A stretch of DNA of 64,000 nt from Dyadobacter psychrotolerans (GCF_004349265.1 NZ_SMFL01000004.1:343150-407149); one strand, 5' to 3'. Positions 54,483 to 63,212 are shown, counted from the first letter of the stretch. Translations and numbers: made by a program. Notes: generated by a model from the sequence alone, not told the origin.

Positions 54483-55922
54483 ATGAATAAAATTAATAAA
54501 TATCCGCTTAAAGTCGGCCTTTTTGGTATCGGTTTAGAAGCTTACTGGGAGCAGTTTGAAGGGCTTGAAGAGCGGCTGAAAGGTTATCTTCGGGAAGTGG
54601 AGGAAAATTTAAGAGGATTTGGTGCACATATTGTAAATCTGGGTTTGATTGATTCAGCCGAAAAAGCGTCGGATGCCGGACATGAATTCAGACAGCAGGA
54701 TGTGGACCTGATTTTTTTATACGTGACCACCTACGCCCTATCTTCCACAGTTTTGCCAGTCGTGAGGCGGGCCAAAGTACCTGTTATTGTCCTTAATCTG
54801 GCTCCGGAAGCGGCAATTGACTACAAGTGGTTCAACAGCCTGAGTGACCGTACTAAAATGACGGGAGAATGGCTGGCTTTTTGCTCTGCCTGTCCGGTTC
54901 CTGAAATTGCCAATGTATTTAAGCGCTCGCAGATTCCCTTTTATCAGGTAACGGGGATGTTGCGCAATGATCCGGTTGCCTGGGACGAAATTTCACAATG
55001 GATTCAGGCCGCAAGGGTTGCACATATCATGTCACACAACCGGATGGGAGTCATGGGAAATTACTATGGCGGTATGCTGGATATTTATTCCGATCTGACT
55101 CGGCAATGTGCCACCTTTGGCGGGCATATCGAAGTGATTGAAGTAGATGAACTTTCCTCACTTTGCAGCCAGGTTAGTGAAACGGAAGTGGAGACAATGG
55201 TTCAGGAATTTGAAGCAACTTTTGATATTCAGGAGGACTGCCCGGAGTTTGAACTAAAACGAGCAGCGCGTACTGCGTTTGCTTTAAATCAACTGGTTGA
55301 GAAACATGCACTTGGTTCAATGGCCTACTATCACAGAGGAACGGGAAACGGCGCGAATGAAGATACGATGAGTTCGGTAATCCTGGGCAATTCGCTTCTG
55401 ACGGCAAAAGGAGTTCCGGTTGCCGGAGAATATGAAGTCAAAAATGCACAGGCTATGAAAATCATGGATAGTTTTGGTGCAGGCGGCTCATTTACTGAAT
55501 ATTATGCCATTGATTTTAACGATGATGTTGTGCTGATGGGACATGACGGACCGGGTCATGTTGCGATATACGAAGGTAAAATTAAAGTCAGACCTTTGCA
55601 GGTATATCATGGCAAGGTAGGTAAGGGGCTGTCGGTGGAAATGCGTGTTAAACTGGGGCCTGTCACGCTTTTATCCGTCGTAGAAACTGTTGACGGAAAA
55701 GTAGTTTTGCTGGCTGCTCAGGGAGAGTCCGTCGCCGGACCTATCCTTGAAATCGGAAATACCAACAGCAGATATAAATTTCCCATCAGTGCCAGGAAAT
55801 TTATCGAAAGCTGGAACAGTCACGGTCCGGCGCATCATTGCGCGGTTGGAGTAGGGCACATGAACTCGAAGCTCGAAAAACTCGGTCAGCTCTTGGGAAT
55901 TGAGACGATATTCGTTTGCTAA
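54483..55922 (+). CDS. L-arabinose/L-fucose isomerase-family protein
   Basis: The 479-aa cytoplasmic protein resembles the AraA/FucI fold: N-terminal KVGLFGIGLEAYWEQFEG, YVTTYALSSTVLPVV, the central RMGVMGNYYGGMLDIYSDLT, and the C-terminal metal site with GGSFTEYYAIDF, MGHDGPGHV and PAHHCAVGVGH. Metal-binding Glu and His residues of arabinose isomerase have plausible counterparts. It would convert an aldose such as L-arabinose, L-fucose or a related sugar to the ketose. It is part of the locus with GH106, and specificity cannot be told from sequence. Confidence 0.85.
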   Translation: MNKINKYPLKVGLFGIGLEAYWEQFEGLEERLKGYLREVEENLRGFGAHIVNLGLIDSAEKASDAGHEFRQQDVDLIFLYVTTYALSSTVLPVVRRAKVPVIVLNLAPEAAIDYKWFNSLSDRTKMTGEWLAFCSACPVPEIANVFKRSQIPFYQVTGMLRNDPVAWDEISQWIQAARVAHIMSHNRMGVMGNYYGGMLDIYSDLTRQCATFGGHIEVIEVDELSSLCSQVSETEVETMVQEFEATFDIQEDCPEFELKRAARTAFALNQLVEKHALGSMAYYHRGTGNGANEDTMSSVILGNSLLTAKGVPVAGEYEVKNAQAMKIMDSFGAGGSFTEYYAIDFNDDVVLMGHDGPGHVAIYEGKIKVRPLQVYHGKVGKGLSVEMRVKLGPVTLLSVVETVDGKVVLLAAQGESVAGPILEIGNTNSRYKFPISARKFIESWNSHGPAHHCAVGVGHMNSKLEKLGQLLGIETIFVC

Positions 55923-55935
55923 CTTATCCTAAAAT

Positions 55936-55973
55936 AAAAGAAGCGGAACCTGATTTCAGATTTCGCTTCTTTT
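55936..55973 (+). terminator. Hairpin terminator after the isomerase-like gene
   Basis: AAAAGAAGCG pairs with CGCTTCTTTT around an 18-nt loop that itself pairs partly (GAA / TTC). It starts 14 nt after the isomerase stop and can also end the small minus-strand ORF. Confidence 0.8.
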
Positions 55974-55988
55974 TGTCTTGAAGCAACA

Positions 55989-56168
55989 TTAATGTTTGCT
56001 CTTACCCAAACTATGATGTTCCTTTTCGTTATTGGTAAGGTCATTTCCCTTCACCATTTCCTCTTCTTTGTGCCTGCTGTCGAGGTTATCTTTATTTTCC
56101 ACATGTCTTGTACTCTGAGTCTGGCTCTGATTACCGTGTGCCGTTTTGGATGTTTGTGCCTGTTTCAT
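55989..56168 (-). CDS. Very small highly charged ORF (59 aa)
   Basis: A 59-aa ORF reads MKQAQTSKTAHGNQSQTQST at its start and ends NNEKEHHSLGKSKH. It is rich in Gln, Ser, Thr, Lys, Glu, Asn and His, with almost no hydrophobic residues, so it would be disordered. It fills the gap between the isomerase terminator and the rRNA methyltransferase. It is tentative: no family is recognised and the ribosome binding site is weak. The alternative plus-strand ORF over it is hydrophobic and less credible. Confidence 0.4.
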   Translation of the reverse strand: MKQAQTSKTAHGNQSQTQSTRHVENKDNLDSRHKEEEMVKGNDLTNNEKEHHSLGKSKH

Positions 56169-56207
56169 AACAATATCAAATTGATTATGTCATAACAGGT
56201 ATTAAAA

Positions 56208-57389
56208 TTATGCCACAACTTCCTTTCTCACCGCCCGGGTTCCTTCATAAAGTTCATATTCTAAAAGACGGCAGTCGATGGTACTGGTATAAAATTCAAT
56301 TCTACGTTTTGCTTTTAAACCGATTTTTTTGGCCAGATCCAGATTTCCGGTAAAAACATAACCGTAATACCCTCCGCATTTTTGCTTCATGAAATCACCG
56401 ATTCTTCCATAGGTTTCTTCCAGTTCACTGACTTCTCCAAGACGATCGCCATACTCGGGGTTAACAAAAAATACACCTTTTTCGCCCTGAGGTACTTCCG
56501 TATCAGCAAAATCGCAGACATCAAATTCAATCATATTGGCCACCCCGGCGGCTATCGCATTTTTCTTTGCATTTACAATGGCCAAATCACTATAATCAGT
56601 TGCCAGAATACGCAGGCCCGGAACTTCTATAATTTGCTCTTCGAGTTTATCCTGCTCGGCAAAATATATTTCTTCGTCGTAGTGCTGCAAATGCATGAAA
56701 GCGTAATTGTTGCGGAATAACCCGGGTCGGCTGTTACTGGCAATCAGAGCCGCTTCAATGGCAAGGGTTCCGGATCCGCACATGGGATTAATAAATGGTG
56801 ATGTTCTGTCCCAGCGGCTGGCCAAAATCGTGGCAGAAGCCAGGGCTTCAAGCATCGGAGCACGTCCGGGAATCTTCCGGTATCCGTGCCTGGCAAGCGA
56901 GTCGCCGGATGTGTCTATAAATATTTCGGCAAAATCGTATTTCCAAAAAAGATGAATTACTGCGCCTGTTAAGTCAGATCCCGTTGCCGGCCTGGTCCCG
57001 CGTTTTTCACGGAGCCGGTCGACGATGGCGTCTTTTACACGCACATTGGCAAACATGTTGTTGTTTATCGTCGGATTCTGAACATTGCTGGTCACCGAAA
57101 AATAGCCCAGATCGGGAATAATGTCTTCCCAGCTTATTTTAAGCAAGTGGTTGTAGACATCATCGGCGTTTTTTGCCTCAAACTGTTCAAGGCTGTATAA
57201 AACCTGACTTGCACAGTACAGGTTCAAATTTAGCTTTATACAATCATTTATCGAGCCTTGTACACGCACACCTGTAACAAAAGCTTCCTCAATTTGAAAG
57301 CCGAGATCTTTTACCTCCTGTTCAAGGTATGGAGCTAAACGTTTATTACAGGTAATTGTTACCGGAGCGGTTGTATCGTATAATGACAT
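56208..57389 (-). CDS. THUMP-domain class I rRNA methyltransferase (RlmL-like)
   Basis: The about 393-aa enzyme has an N-terminal THUMP region (ITCNKRLAPYLEQEVKDLGFQIEEA) and a methyltransferase domain with the SAM motif NPMCGSGTLAIEAALIA. The catalytic motif reads FFVNPEYGDRLGE, where the usual NPPY is NPEY. RlmL-type enzymes make m2G in 23S rRNA. I chose the start at MSLYDTT, because an ORF start at 57449 would lie within the -7 promoter box. The gene is monocistronic. Confidence 0.88.
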   Translation of the reverse strand: MSLYDTTAPVTITCNKRLAPYLEQEVKDLGFQIEEAFVTGVRVQGSINDCIKLNLNLYCASQVLYSLEQFEAKNADDVYNHLLKISWEDIIPDLGYFSVTSNVQNPTINNNMFANVRVKDAIVDRLREKRGTRPATGSDLTGAVIHLFWKYDFAEIFIDTSGDSLARHGYRKIPGRAPMLEALASATILASRWDRTSPFINPMCGSGTLAIEAALIASNSRPGLFRNNYAFMHLQHYDEEIYFAEQDKLEEQIIEVPGLRILATDYSDLAIVNAKKNAIAAGVANMIEFDVCDFADTEVPQGEKGVFFVNPEYGDRLGEVSELEETYGRIGDFMKQKCGGYYGYVFTGNLDLAKKIGLKAKRRIEFYTSTIDCRLLEYELYEGTRAVRKEVVA

Positions 57390-57446
57390 GAATTTTGTTT
57401 TCTTTCCTGGAGTATGCCAGAATTGATGAATGTATCTTGGAAAACA

Positions 57447-57454
57447 CAAACTTA
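57447..57454 (-). promoter_or_regulatory. -7 element of the rRNA methyltransferase gene
   Basis: TAAGTTTG on the minus strand matches TAnnTTTG. It lies about 58 nt before the chosen start at 57389, and it rules out the longer in-frame start. Confidence 0.5.
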
Positions 57455-57507
57455 CTTGTTTGCGGCTGAAGATTCAGGTTTTAGAGCAAATGTTTGTAAA
57501 ACAAAAG

Positions 57508-58416
57508 CTATAATCCTTCATGAATCAACTCAAGGTTAATCATCGCGCCAGCTTTGCTTCCTGCCGCAATCGCACCGGAAACGGATCTCATCATGCTTGT
57601 ATTATCCCCGGCAGCATAAATTCCCGGAAGGTTCGTTTTTTGAAAGTCGTCGATCTTAATGTAACCCAATTCATTAAACTCGCAGCCCAGGTTAAGCGGG
57701 ATTTGTGAATGCTGTTCGAAAGGCACTCTGGCATACATTACATTCAGGGCAAAAGCGCTTTCATCGGTAAAATGAATATTTTCTAAAAGGCCGTTTTTGT
57801 GATCAAACGTTTTGACCTGCTTTTCGATAATTTCAACACCAATTTCATAGATTTTCTGCCGCGTCGTTTCCTCAAAAGTTGCCGCTCCGTTTGTTAAAAT
57901 CGTAACCTTTTGAGTCCAGTTTTTTATCAGCCGTGCAAATTCAAAAGCGCCCTCACCGTTTACAAATATTCCGGTAGGTTCGTCTCGGTACTCATATCCA
58001 TGACAGTATGGGCAGTGAATTATACTTATTCCCCAGCATTCTGAGAAACCGGGAATAGCGGGTTTAAGATCACGTATTCCGGTCGTGAATATTATTTTTT
58101 TTGCTGCATATTGCTCACCTGTTTCGGTGAAAACTTCGAATTTGTTATTTTTCCCGCTAACACTGACTGCAAATCCCTGTTTCAACTTTACTGTTGGGTA
58201 AGCAAGCACCTGTTTTACAGCAATCGCTGCGATTTCTGCCGGTGTTGATCCGTCCTGCGTAAGATGATTATGCGAGTAGGGCGTTTGTATGTTACATGGT
58301 TTTCCACTGTCGATGATTAAAACCTTTCTGATCGCTCGGCCCAAAGACATTGCGGCCGCCAGTCCGGCGTAACTTCCTCCAATAATGATAACGTCAAACT
58401 TTTGCTCTTCTTTCAT
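57508..58416 (-). CDS. Thioredoxin-reductase-like NAD(P)/FAD-dependent oxidoreductase
   Basis: The 302-aa flavoprotein has FAD motif IIGGSYAGLAAAMSLGRA, the redox-type CPYCHGYE and closing AAGDNTSMMRSVSGAIAAG. It resembles thioredoxin reductase and related small disulfide reductases. A second nucleotide-binding GxGxxG is not obvious (TGIFVNGEGAFEFA), so NADPH use is less certain. Its upstream region contains a 20-bp palindrome repeated before the neighbouring TetR gene, so the TetR protein is likely its repressor. It is downstream of the TetR gene in the same direction. Confidence 0.9.
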   Translation of the reverse strand: MKEEQKFDVIIIGGSYAGLAAAMSLGRAIRKVLIIDSGKPCNIQTPYSHNHLTQDGSTPAEIAAIAVKQVLAYPTVKLKQGFAVSVSGKNNKFEVFTETGEQYAAKKIIFTTGIRDLKPAIPGFSECWGISIIHCPYCHGYEYRDEPTGIFVNGEGAFEFARLIKNWTQKVTILTNGAATFEETTRQKIYEIGVEIIEKQVKTFDHKNGLLENIHFTDESAFALNVMYARVPFEQHSQIPLNLGCEFNELGYIKIDDFQKTNLPGIYAAGDNTSMMRSVSGAIAAGSKAGAMINLELIHEGL

Positions 58417-58443
58417 GGTAGTTATTAGTGTTTATTTAAGTGA

Positions 58444-58463
58444 ATGTCTCAGATTTGAGACAT
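58444..58463. promoter_or_regulatory. TetR operator copy 1 (upstream of the flavoprotein gene)
   Basis: A perfect palindrome, ATGTCTCA-N4-TGAGACAT, lies 28 nt before the flavoprotein start and after the tetR stop. The same half-sites recur before the TetR gene. Confidence 0.75.
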
Positions 58464-58479
58464 GATAAAGCAAATTTTT

Positions 58480-59037
58480 TTACATGCCGATTCCCTTGCT
58501 AAATGAAAACCAGGCAGATTTTATGACTTGATCGCTAAGGGGCTGGCCAGGAATCTGAGACTGGACCGAAGCTGAAACAATCCCGCGAAAGAAGGCTTGT
58601 ATCCATTCAATTGAAAGGTCTGTATGTATCAATTTCCTGCTTTGCAAAACAAGCAGGTGTTCACGCCAAAGTGTAAATGTCATGTCGTAATCCGTGCAGT
58701 GCTGGCTGTTTTGGCTATGCTGGTGGTCATGCAAACTATGCAGTTTGTGAAGGAAAGTATACTTTATACCGCAGCTCATTCCGGCATGAAACATATTTTC
58801 CAATTTTTCCACAGGATCGTCAGAACTATTATAAGCAAGTGTGTTTGTCTTGTAGCAGGCTCTCTGAACTGCACATTCACAACTTTCCATCAATTCTTTA
58901 CGGTCCTTAAAATAGCGGTGAAGTGTACGGCGGGTAATACCGGCATAATCAGCAATTTTCTCCAAAGGTGCTGACAAATCCTCATTAAAAACCAATATGG
59001 CTGATTCTATGATTGCGTGCCTGGTATCTGTGATCAT
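58480..59037 (-). CDS. TetR/AcrR-family repressor
   Basis: The 185-aa protein has a TetR N-terminal helix-turn-helix (AIIESAILVFNEDLSAPLEKIADYAGITRRTLHRYFKDRKEL, in parts) and a helical ligand-binding domain. The latter contains several His and Cys residues (ECAVQRACYKTN, LHKLHSLHDHQH). A palindrome lies before it and before the flavoprotein gene, so it probably represses both. The ligand may be an electrophile or thiol-active compound, inferred from the reductase target. Confidence 0.9.
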   Translation of the reverse strand: MITDTRHAIIESAILVFNEDLSAPLEKIADYAGITRRTLHRYFKDRKELMESCECAVQRACYKTNTLAYNSSDDPVEKLENMFHAGMSCGIKYTFLHKLHSLHDHQHSQNSQHCTDYDMTFTLWREHLLVLQSRKLIHTDLSIEWIQAFFRGIVSASVQSQIPGQPLSDQVIKSAWFSFSKGIGM

Positions 59038-59041
59038 GACA

Positions 59042-59080
59042 CAAATATAAACAGATGTCTCAAATGTGAGACATCTGTTT
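59042..59080 (-). promoter_or_regulatory. TetR operator copy 2 and overlapping promoter of the TetR gene
   Basis: A 32-bp palindrome with 14-nt perfect arms (59049-59080, AAACAGATGTCTCA-N4 then its complement) contains the same ATGTCTCA-N4-TGAGACAT core. Next to it, on the minus strand, TATATTTG (59042-59049) matches the -7 element exactly and lies only 4 nt before the ATG codon. Binding would block the promoter and give autorepression. The transcript may be leaderless. Confidence 0.7.
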
Positions 59081-59105
59081 GGAGAAATTTGAAAAATATT
59101 TAGGT

Positions 59106-60800
59106 TCAGAGTCTTTGTGCCTTCATTTCTTTCATGGCAAAATCACAGGCTCTGGCGGTTAATGCCATGTAAGTCAGCGAAGGATTCTGGCAGGCAGAGG
59201 AAGTCATACAGGCGCCGTCTGTGACAAATACATTTTTTACAGCATGAAGCTGATTGTTTCCATTGAGTACAGAAGTTTTCGGATCTTTTCCCATGCGTGC
59301 AGTTCCCATTTCATGAATCGTCAGTCCGGGGGCATGCAGGTTATCGAAAGAAGTTATGTTTTTAAAACCTGTCGCCTCAAGCATTTCAATCGCGTCCTGA
59401 CGCATGTCTTTACGCATGGCAAGCTCATTGTCTTTGTATTCACAGGAAATCACCAGTTGGGGCAGGCCCCACTCATCCTTTTTTGTATCATCAAGCCTGA
59501 CGTGATTTTCGTGGTAAGGAAGCATTTCTCCAAAGGCCTGTATACCAAGTCGCCATGAACCGGGCTTGGTTACTGCATTTTTAAATTCAGCGCCGAACCC
59601 GTCCTGGCTTCTTGCCTGTTGCCAGTTATCTCTCGAACCTGCACCCTGGTAACCAAATCCGCGGATATAGTCACGGTTATTTTGATCCAGATTACGAAAG
59701 CGCGGAATGTAGAAGCCCCCCGGACGTCTGCCAAAGTAGTATTTATCGTCATAGTCATGAATCTCGCCGGATGCGCCGGTCATGTGGTGATGGTCCATCA
59801 AATTGTGTCCCAGTTCTCCACTGTCATTGCCCAAACTATTCGGAAAACGGTCTGAAACCGAGTTCATTAGGATAAAGGTAGTTCCTAGTGTGGATGCATT
59901 CAGAAAAACAATCTTAGCAAAATAATCCGACTTTTCTCCGCTGAGCGCATCAATGACACTAACTCCTTTTGCCTTTTTTGTGTTTTCATCGTATAAAACT
60001 CCACTTACGATACTGTCGGTCCGGATCGTCAGATTGCCGGTTTCAACAGCGGCAGGAAGTGTTGCAGACAAGGTGCTAAAATAGCCGGAAAAGGGACAGC
60101 CTCTCGCGCAAAGATTTCGGTGCTGACAGGGACCTCTGCCGTTGTGTTGCTGACTCAGGTTGGCTATCCTGCCCATAGTCGCATCTCGTCCCATCGCTTT
60201 TTTTACATTTTTGATAAAATGATCTTCCACACAATTTAGCGGCATTGCCGGCAGAAAATCGCCATCAGGCAACTGTGCAAATCCTTCATTTTGCCCGCTG
60301 ATACCGACAAACTTTTCCACATAGCTATACCAGGGAGCGAGCTCTTTGTACCTGACAGGCCAGTCGACACCAATTCCTTCTCTCAGATTAGCCTCAAAAT
60401 CCAGGTCGCTAAATCGGTAGCTATGCCTGCCCCACATCAGTGATTTGCCACCTAAATGATAACCTCGTATCCAGTCAAATGGCTTTTCCTGCTCATAGGC
60501 ATGTTGATTATCATTGACCCAAAAGTGTTTCGTTCCTTCATTGAACGCATAGGATTTGGATTGCGTAGGGTGGTCAAGAAGATTTTGCTGCGTAGTTTGA
60601 TTATGGTGGGGCAACTCCCAGGAAGGAAGCATGGCGGTTGTATAATCCTTGATATGTTCGAGTTTTCGGCCACGTTCTATAAGGAGTGTTTTTAACCCCT
60701 TTTGGGTAAACTCCTTAGCTGCCCAGCCGCCGCTGATCCCCGAACCTACAACAATAACATCATAGGTGTTTTGTTTTACTGCCTTAATATTTAAATTCAT
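59106..60800 (-). CDS. GMC-family FAD-dependent oxidoreductase (paralogue)
   Basis: The 564-aa enzyme has the FAD motif GSGISGGWAAKEF, cysteines C225, C231 and C235 (CQHRNLCARGCP), and the C-terminal HEMGTARMG and CQNPSLTYMALTARA. It is clearly a paralogue of the GMC enzyme at 17.9-19.6 kb. It follows a haem-containing dehydrogenase-like gene, which hints at a sugar oxidation chain. A strong terminator ends 11 nt before its start, leaving no room for a separate promoter, so expression by read-through is likely. Confidence 0.92.
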   Translation of the reverse strand: MNLNIKAVKQNTYDVIVVGSGISGGWAAKEFTQKGLKTLLIERGRKLEHIKDYTTAMLPSWELPHHNQTTQQNLLDHPTQSKSYAFNEGTKHFWVNDNQHAYEQEKPFDWIRGYHLGGKSLMWGRHSYRFSDLDFEANLREGIGVDWPVRYKELAPWYSYVEKFVGISGQNEGFAQLPDGDFLPAMPLNCVEDHFIKNVKKAMGRDATMGRIANLSQQHNGRGPCQHRNLCARGCPFSGYFSTLSATLPAAVETGNLTIRTDSIVSGVLYDENTKKAKGVSVIDALSGEKSDYFAKIVFLNASTLGTTFILMNSVSDRFPNSLGNDSGELGHNLMDHHHMTGASGEIHDYDDKYYFGRRPGGFYIPRFRNLDQNNRDYIRGFGYQGAGSRDNWQQARSQDGFGAEFKNAVTKPGSWRLGIQAFGEMLPYHENHVRLDDTKKDEWGLPQLVISCEYKDNELAMRKDMRQDAIEMLEATGFKNITSFDNLHAPGLTIHEMGTARMGKDPKTSVLNGNNQLHAVKNVFVTDGACMTSSACQNPSLTYMALTARACDFAMKEMKAQRL

Positions 60801-60810
60801 TTGCAGCTAT

Positions 60811-60838
60811 AAAAAAGGCAGCATCCAAAGACGCTGCC
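60811..60838 (-). terminator. Intrinsic terminator directly before the GMC gene (attenuator candidate)
   Basis: On the minus strand GGCAGC-N10-GCTGCC is followed by six T, then the GMC start 11 nt later. It ends the upstream dehydrogenase transcript and allows limited read-through. Confidence 0.8.
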
Positions 60839-60862
60839 GGTAAATCTTAATTGACTTTTAAA

Positions 60863-63175
60863 TTAAATTCCGTTTAATTCAGCTTCCGTGTATGCTTTTT
60901 CACGTTTGCTCAGTTTCTCACGCATTCTCACCACTTCCTCCGTCGTTACTTTATCCGCATTATTTCGCCATGATTTTCTGATGTAACTCAAAAGCTGCGC
61001 AATGTCCTCACTTGGCATATCTTTATCATATCCTATACCCGGCATATCACCGTTTATCTCAGGAGCCTGATACACATGACCGTTCACTTTCACAGGTCCG
61101 GTTAGACCAAACAATACGATTGGAATCAGCCTGTCTTTTGATCCGGTAACCCAGTCAGATTGATTTAAAGGTGGCGCCAGGGATTTAACTCCGTTTCCGT
61201 CAATACCATGGCAAGTCTGGCAGATGGATGTGAACAGTGCTTCTCCCTTTGGAAATTCTTTCTTGAGTAATTCAGGATTACGGTTGCCCTGTGCACTTTT
61301 TGCATTTGCGATTGCTCTTTGAAGCTGCTTATTAAAAGCAAAGTTCGGATCTCCAACAGAAGCAGTAATCTCCTTCTGGAAAGCCTCTTCCTGATCCTGC
61401 AAATTACTGATAACCGCATCCGAAACGTATCTGTTCTGAGGATATTTTACTGTCAGTTTTTTAAGCAGATCATTGGACGCTTTCGAATCATACGTTTTAA
61501 TGAACGGAGCCAGAAAAGCCAGGTATGGCGCTGCCAAAGTATCATTGCGAACCAGAATCTGATCGAAAGCCGAGGCAAACTGCGTAAAATTATCTTTGGT
61601 AATTACCGAAGGAACAGCGGTAAGTCCCTGCATTCTGATCACCCAGTTTGGCTGGTTAAGTATGCCAATCACTTCTTCTGTTTTCAAAGCATGCAAACCC
61701 TCCAGAGTCCAGAGTGCATGGATAGCAAATAATGGATTCTCGGTCTGCTGAAGCGCAGCACGCAGTGCAGGTATGGCCTGAGTAGATTTTGAATCGATTA
61801 ATTTTTGCTGCGCATTGTCACGTACCCAGCCATTTGGATGGCCCAGCAGTTTCACCAGCAAACCAGGATCAGTAGGGATGGTTACCATCTGAGGTTTGGC
61901 GCCTTTCGGAACGATTTTGTAAATCCTGCCGCTTGCTAATGGCTGCGTCAGTCCACGTTTTCCGATCTGATCTTTTAAGTATGGCGTCAGGTAGGTTTTA
62001 TGCTGAATAATTCCGCGGTACATATCCAGCACATACATTGAACCGTCCGGCGCGTTGTACAGATTCACCGGGCGAAAGCGCTCGTCGGTGCTGGCCAGGA
62101 ATTCCTTAAACTTATAGGCCTGCTCTCCTTTTGTCACATAACCGTTTTCTTTCAAAATGTTACGTTTGATCAGGTTCGCGGATGGTTCGGGAACAAAGGC
62201 GTTCCATTCGTAAACTCTACCAAAAAGGTCACCACGGTAAACCACCGGCCCGGCAGCAGCAGTAAATTCATTCAAACGAAGACTGTCATCGAGGATATTT
62301 TTCATATATCCGCGGTTCACACCAGGCGTCGGACGAATCGGATAAACTTTATTGTTTGTTACTGATTTTTCGTTAAAACCCGCAACGCCACGCTGGTTTT
62401 TATTCATCGCTCCAAAACCCGGTGAAAAATAATCGCCGATTAGGTTTTGTGAATTCGTATTATAATAAACCCTTCCGTAGTTGTCCTGGGTAATTCCCCA
62501 CTGGCCTCTGAAATGTGTATGTTCAACCACCCATTTATCCCCGATTTTACGGTACCGTTTATCAGACTTTGAGTTGTAAATCCAGTTGTCAAGTGTACGA
62601 AGAAGTCCGTTTGGCTGATGCTCAACGTTTCCTCCTTCGGCATACTTGTCATCAACAAGCTGTCTTTTTAGAGCCTTATCATTGTTTAATTCATAAAACC
62701 AAAGACTGGCCGGTTCTGCCACCAGAATACCATTGTCAATCAGACAGATCGCACGTGGCAAAACCAGGGAGTCGATTACAACTTTGCGGTCGTCATAAAC
62801 TCCGTCTTTATTTTTGTCGGTCAGAATTACAATTTTTCCGTTTGGTACATCTTCGCCGGTTCCGATTGTGTCAGGCATATAACCCGTCATCTCTACAACC
62901 CACATTCTGGCCTTATCATCAAAAAGCATTGCGACGGGAGTGCTCACCAATGGCTCGGAAGCTACCAGCTTGACCTCAAAGCCATCTTCTACCTTCATTT
63001 TGCTGATGGAGGCTTCGGCAGAGACAAACGGTGACTGGCTAAAATCGATCTTTGAATCTTCCACCGCCGACGTGTTCGTCGAAGTCTGTCCGGCTGAGGT
63101 CTGCTTGTTCGCCTTGCAATAGAAGAGCACAGACGATACGGCAAGTATCAGAAACGGATATTTTAATTTTTTCAT
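60863..63175 (-). CDS. PVC-type dehydrogenase-like lipoprotein with HEAT-like repeats and c-type haem
   Basis: The 770-aa lipoprotein (acylated Cys20 in VLFYCKAN) has a beta-propeller-like dehydrogenase domain (about 60-430: GFEVKLVASEPLVSTPVAMLFDDKARMWVVEMTGY in parts), a HEAT-like helical region (about 450-640) and a C-terminal cytochrome c domain with CQTCHGIDGNG. This matches the PVC-type haem-binding dehydrogenases abundant in Bacteroidota and Planctomycetes. It would oxidise a sugar-like substrate and pass electrons to the haem. Partners may be the MFS transporter upstream and the GMC enzyme downstream. Confidence 0.9.
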   Translation of the reverse strand: MKKLKYPFLILAVSSVLFYCKANKQTSAGQTSTNTSAVEDSKIDFSQSPFVSAEASISKMKVEDGFEVKLVASEPLVSTPVAMLFDDKARMWVVEMTGYMPDTIGTGEDVPNGKIVILTDKNKDGVYDDRKVVIDSLVLPRAICLIDNGILVAEPASLWFYELNNDKALKRQLVDDKYAEGGNVEHQPNGLLRTLDNWIYNSKSDKRYRKIGDKWVVEHTHFRGQWGITQDNYGRVYYNTNSQNLIGDYFSPGFGAMNKNQRGVAGFNEKSVTNNKVYPIRPTPGVNRGYMKNILDDSLRLNEFTAAAGPVVYRGDLFGRVYEWNAFVPEPSANLIKRNILKENGYVTKGEQAYKFKEFLASTDERFRPVNLYNAPDGSMYVLDMYRGIIQHKTYLTPYLKDQIGKRGLTQPLASGRIYKIVPKGAKPQMVTIPTDPGLLVKLLGHPNGWVRDNAQQKLIDSKSTQAIPALRAALQQTENPLFAIHALWTLEGLHALKTEEVIGILNQPNWVIRMQGLTAVPSVITKDNFTQFASAFDQILVRNDTLAAPYLAFLAPFIKTYDSKASNDLLKKLTVKYPQNRYVSDAVISNLQDQEEAFQKEITASVGDPNFAFNKQLQRAIANAKSAQGNRNPELLKKEFPKGEALFTSICQTCHGIDGNGVKSLAPPLNQSDWVTGSKDRLIPIVLFGLTGPVKVNGHVYQAPEINGDMPGIGYDKDMPSEDIAQLLSYIRKSWRNNADKVTTEEVVRMREKLSKREKAYTEAELNGI

Positions 63176-63212
63176 TTTTGTAATCGTTCCAATGATTAGT
63201 TCAAGGTGTGAT

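Noticed and set aside
55992..56195. Plus-strand ORF of 67 aa opposite the 59-aa ORF
   Set aside because: It is hydrophobic, lacks a ribosome site or promoter, and mirrors the minus-strand reading of a charged sequence. The isomerase terminator directly upstream also argues against it.
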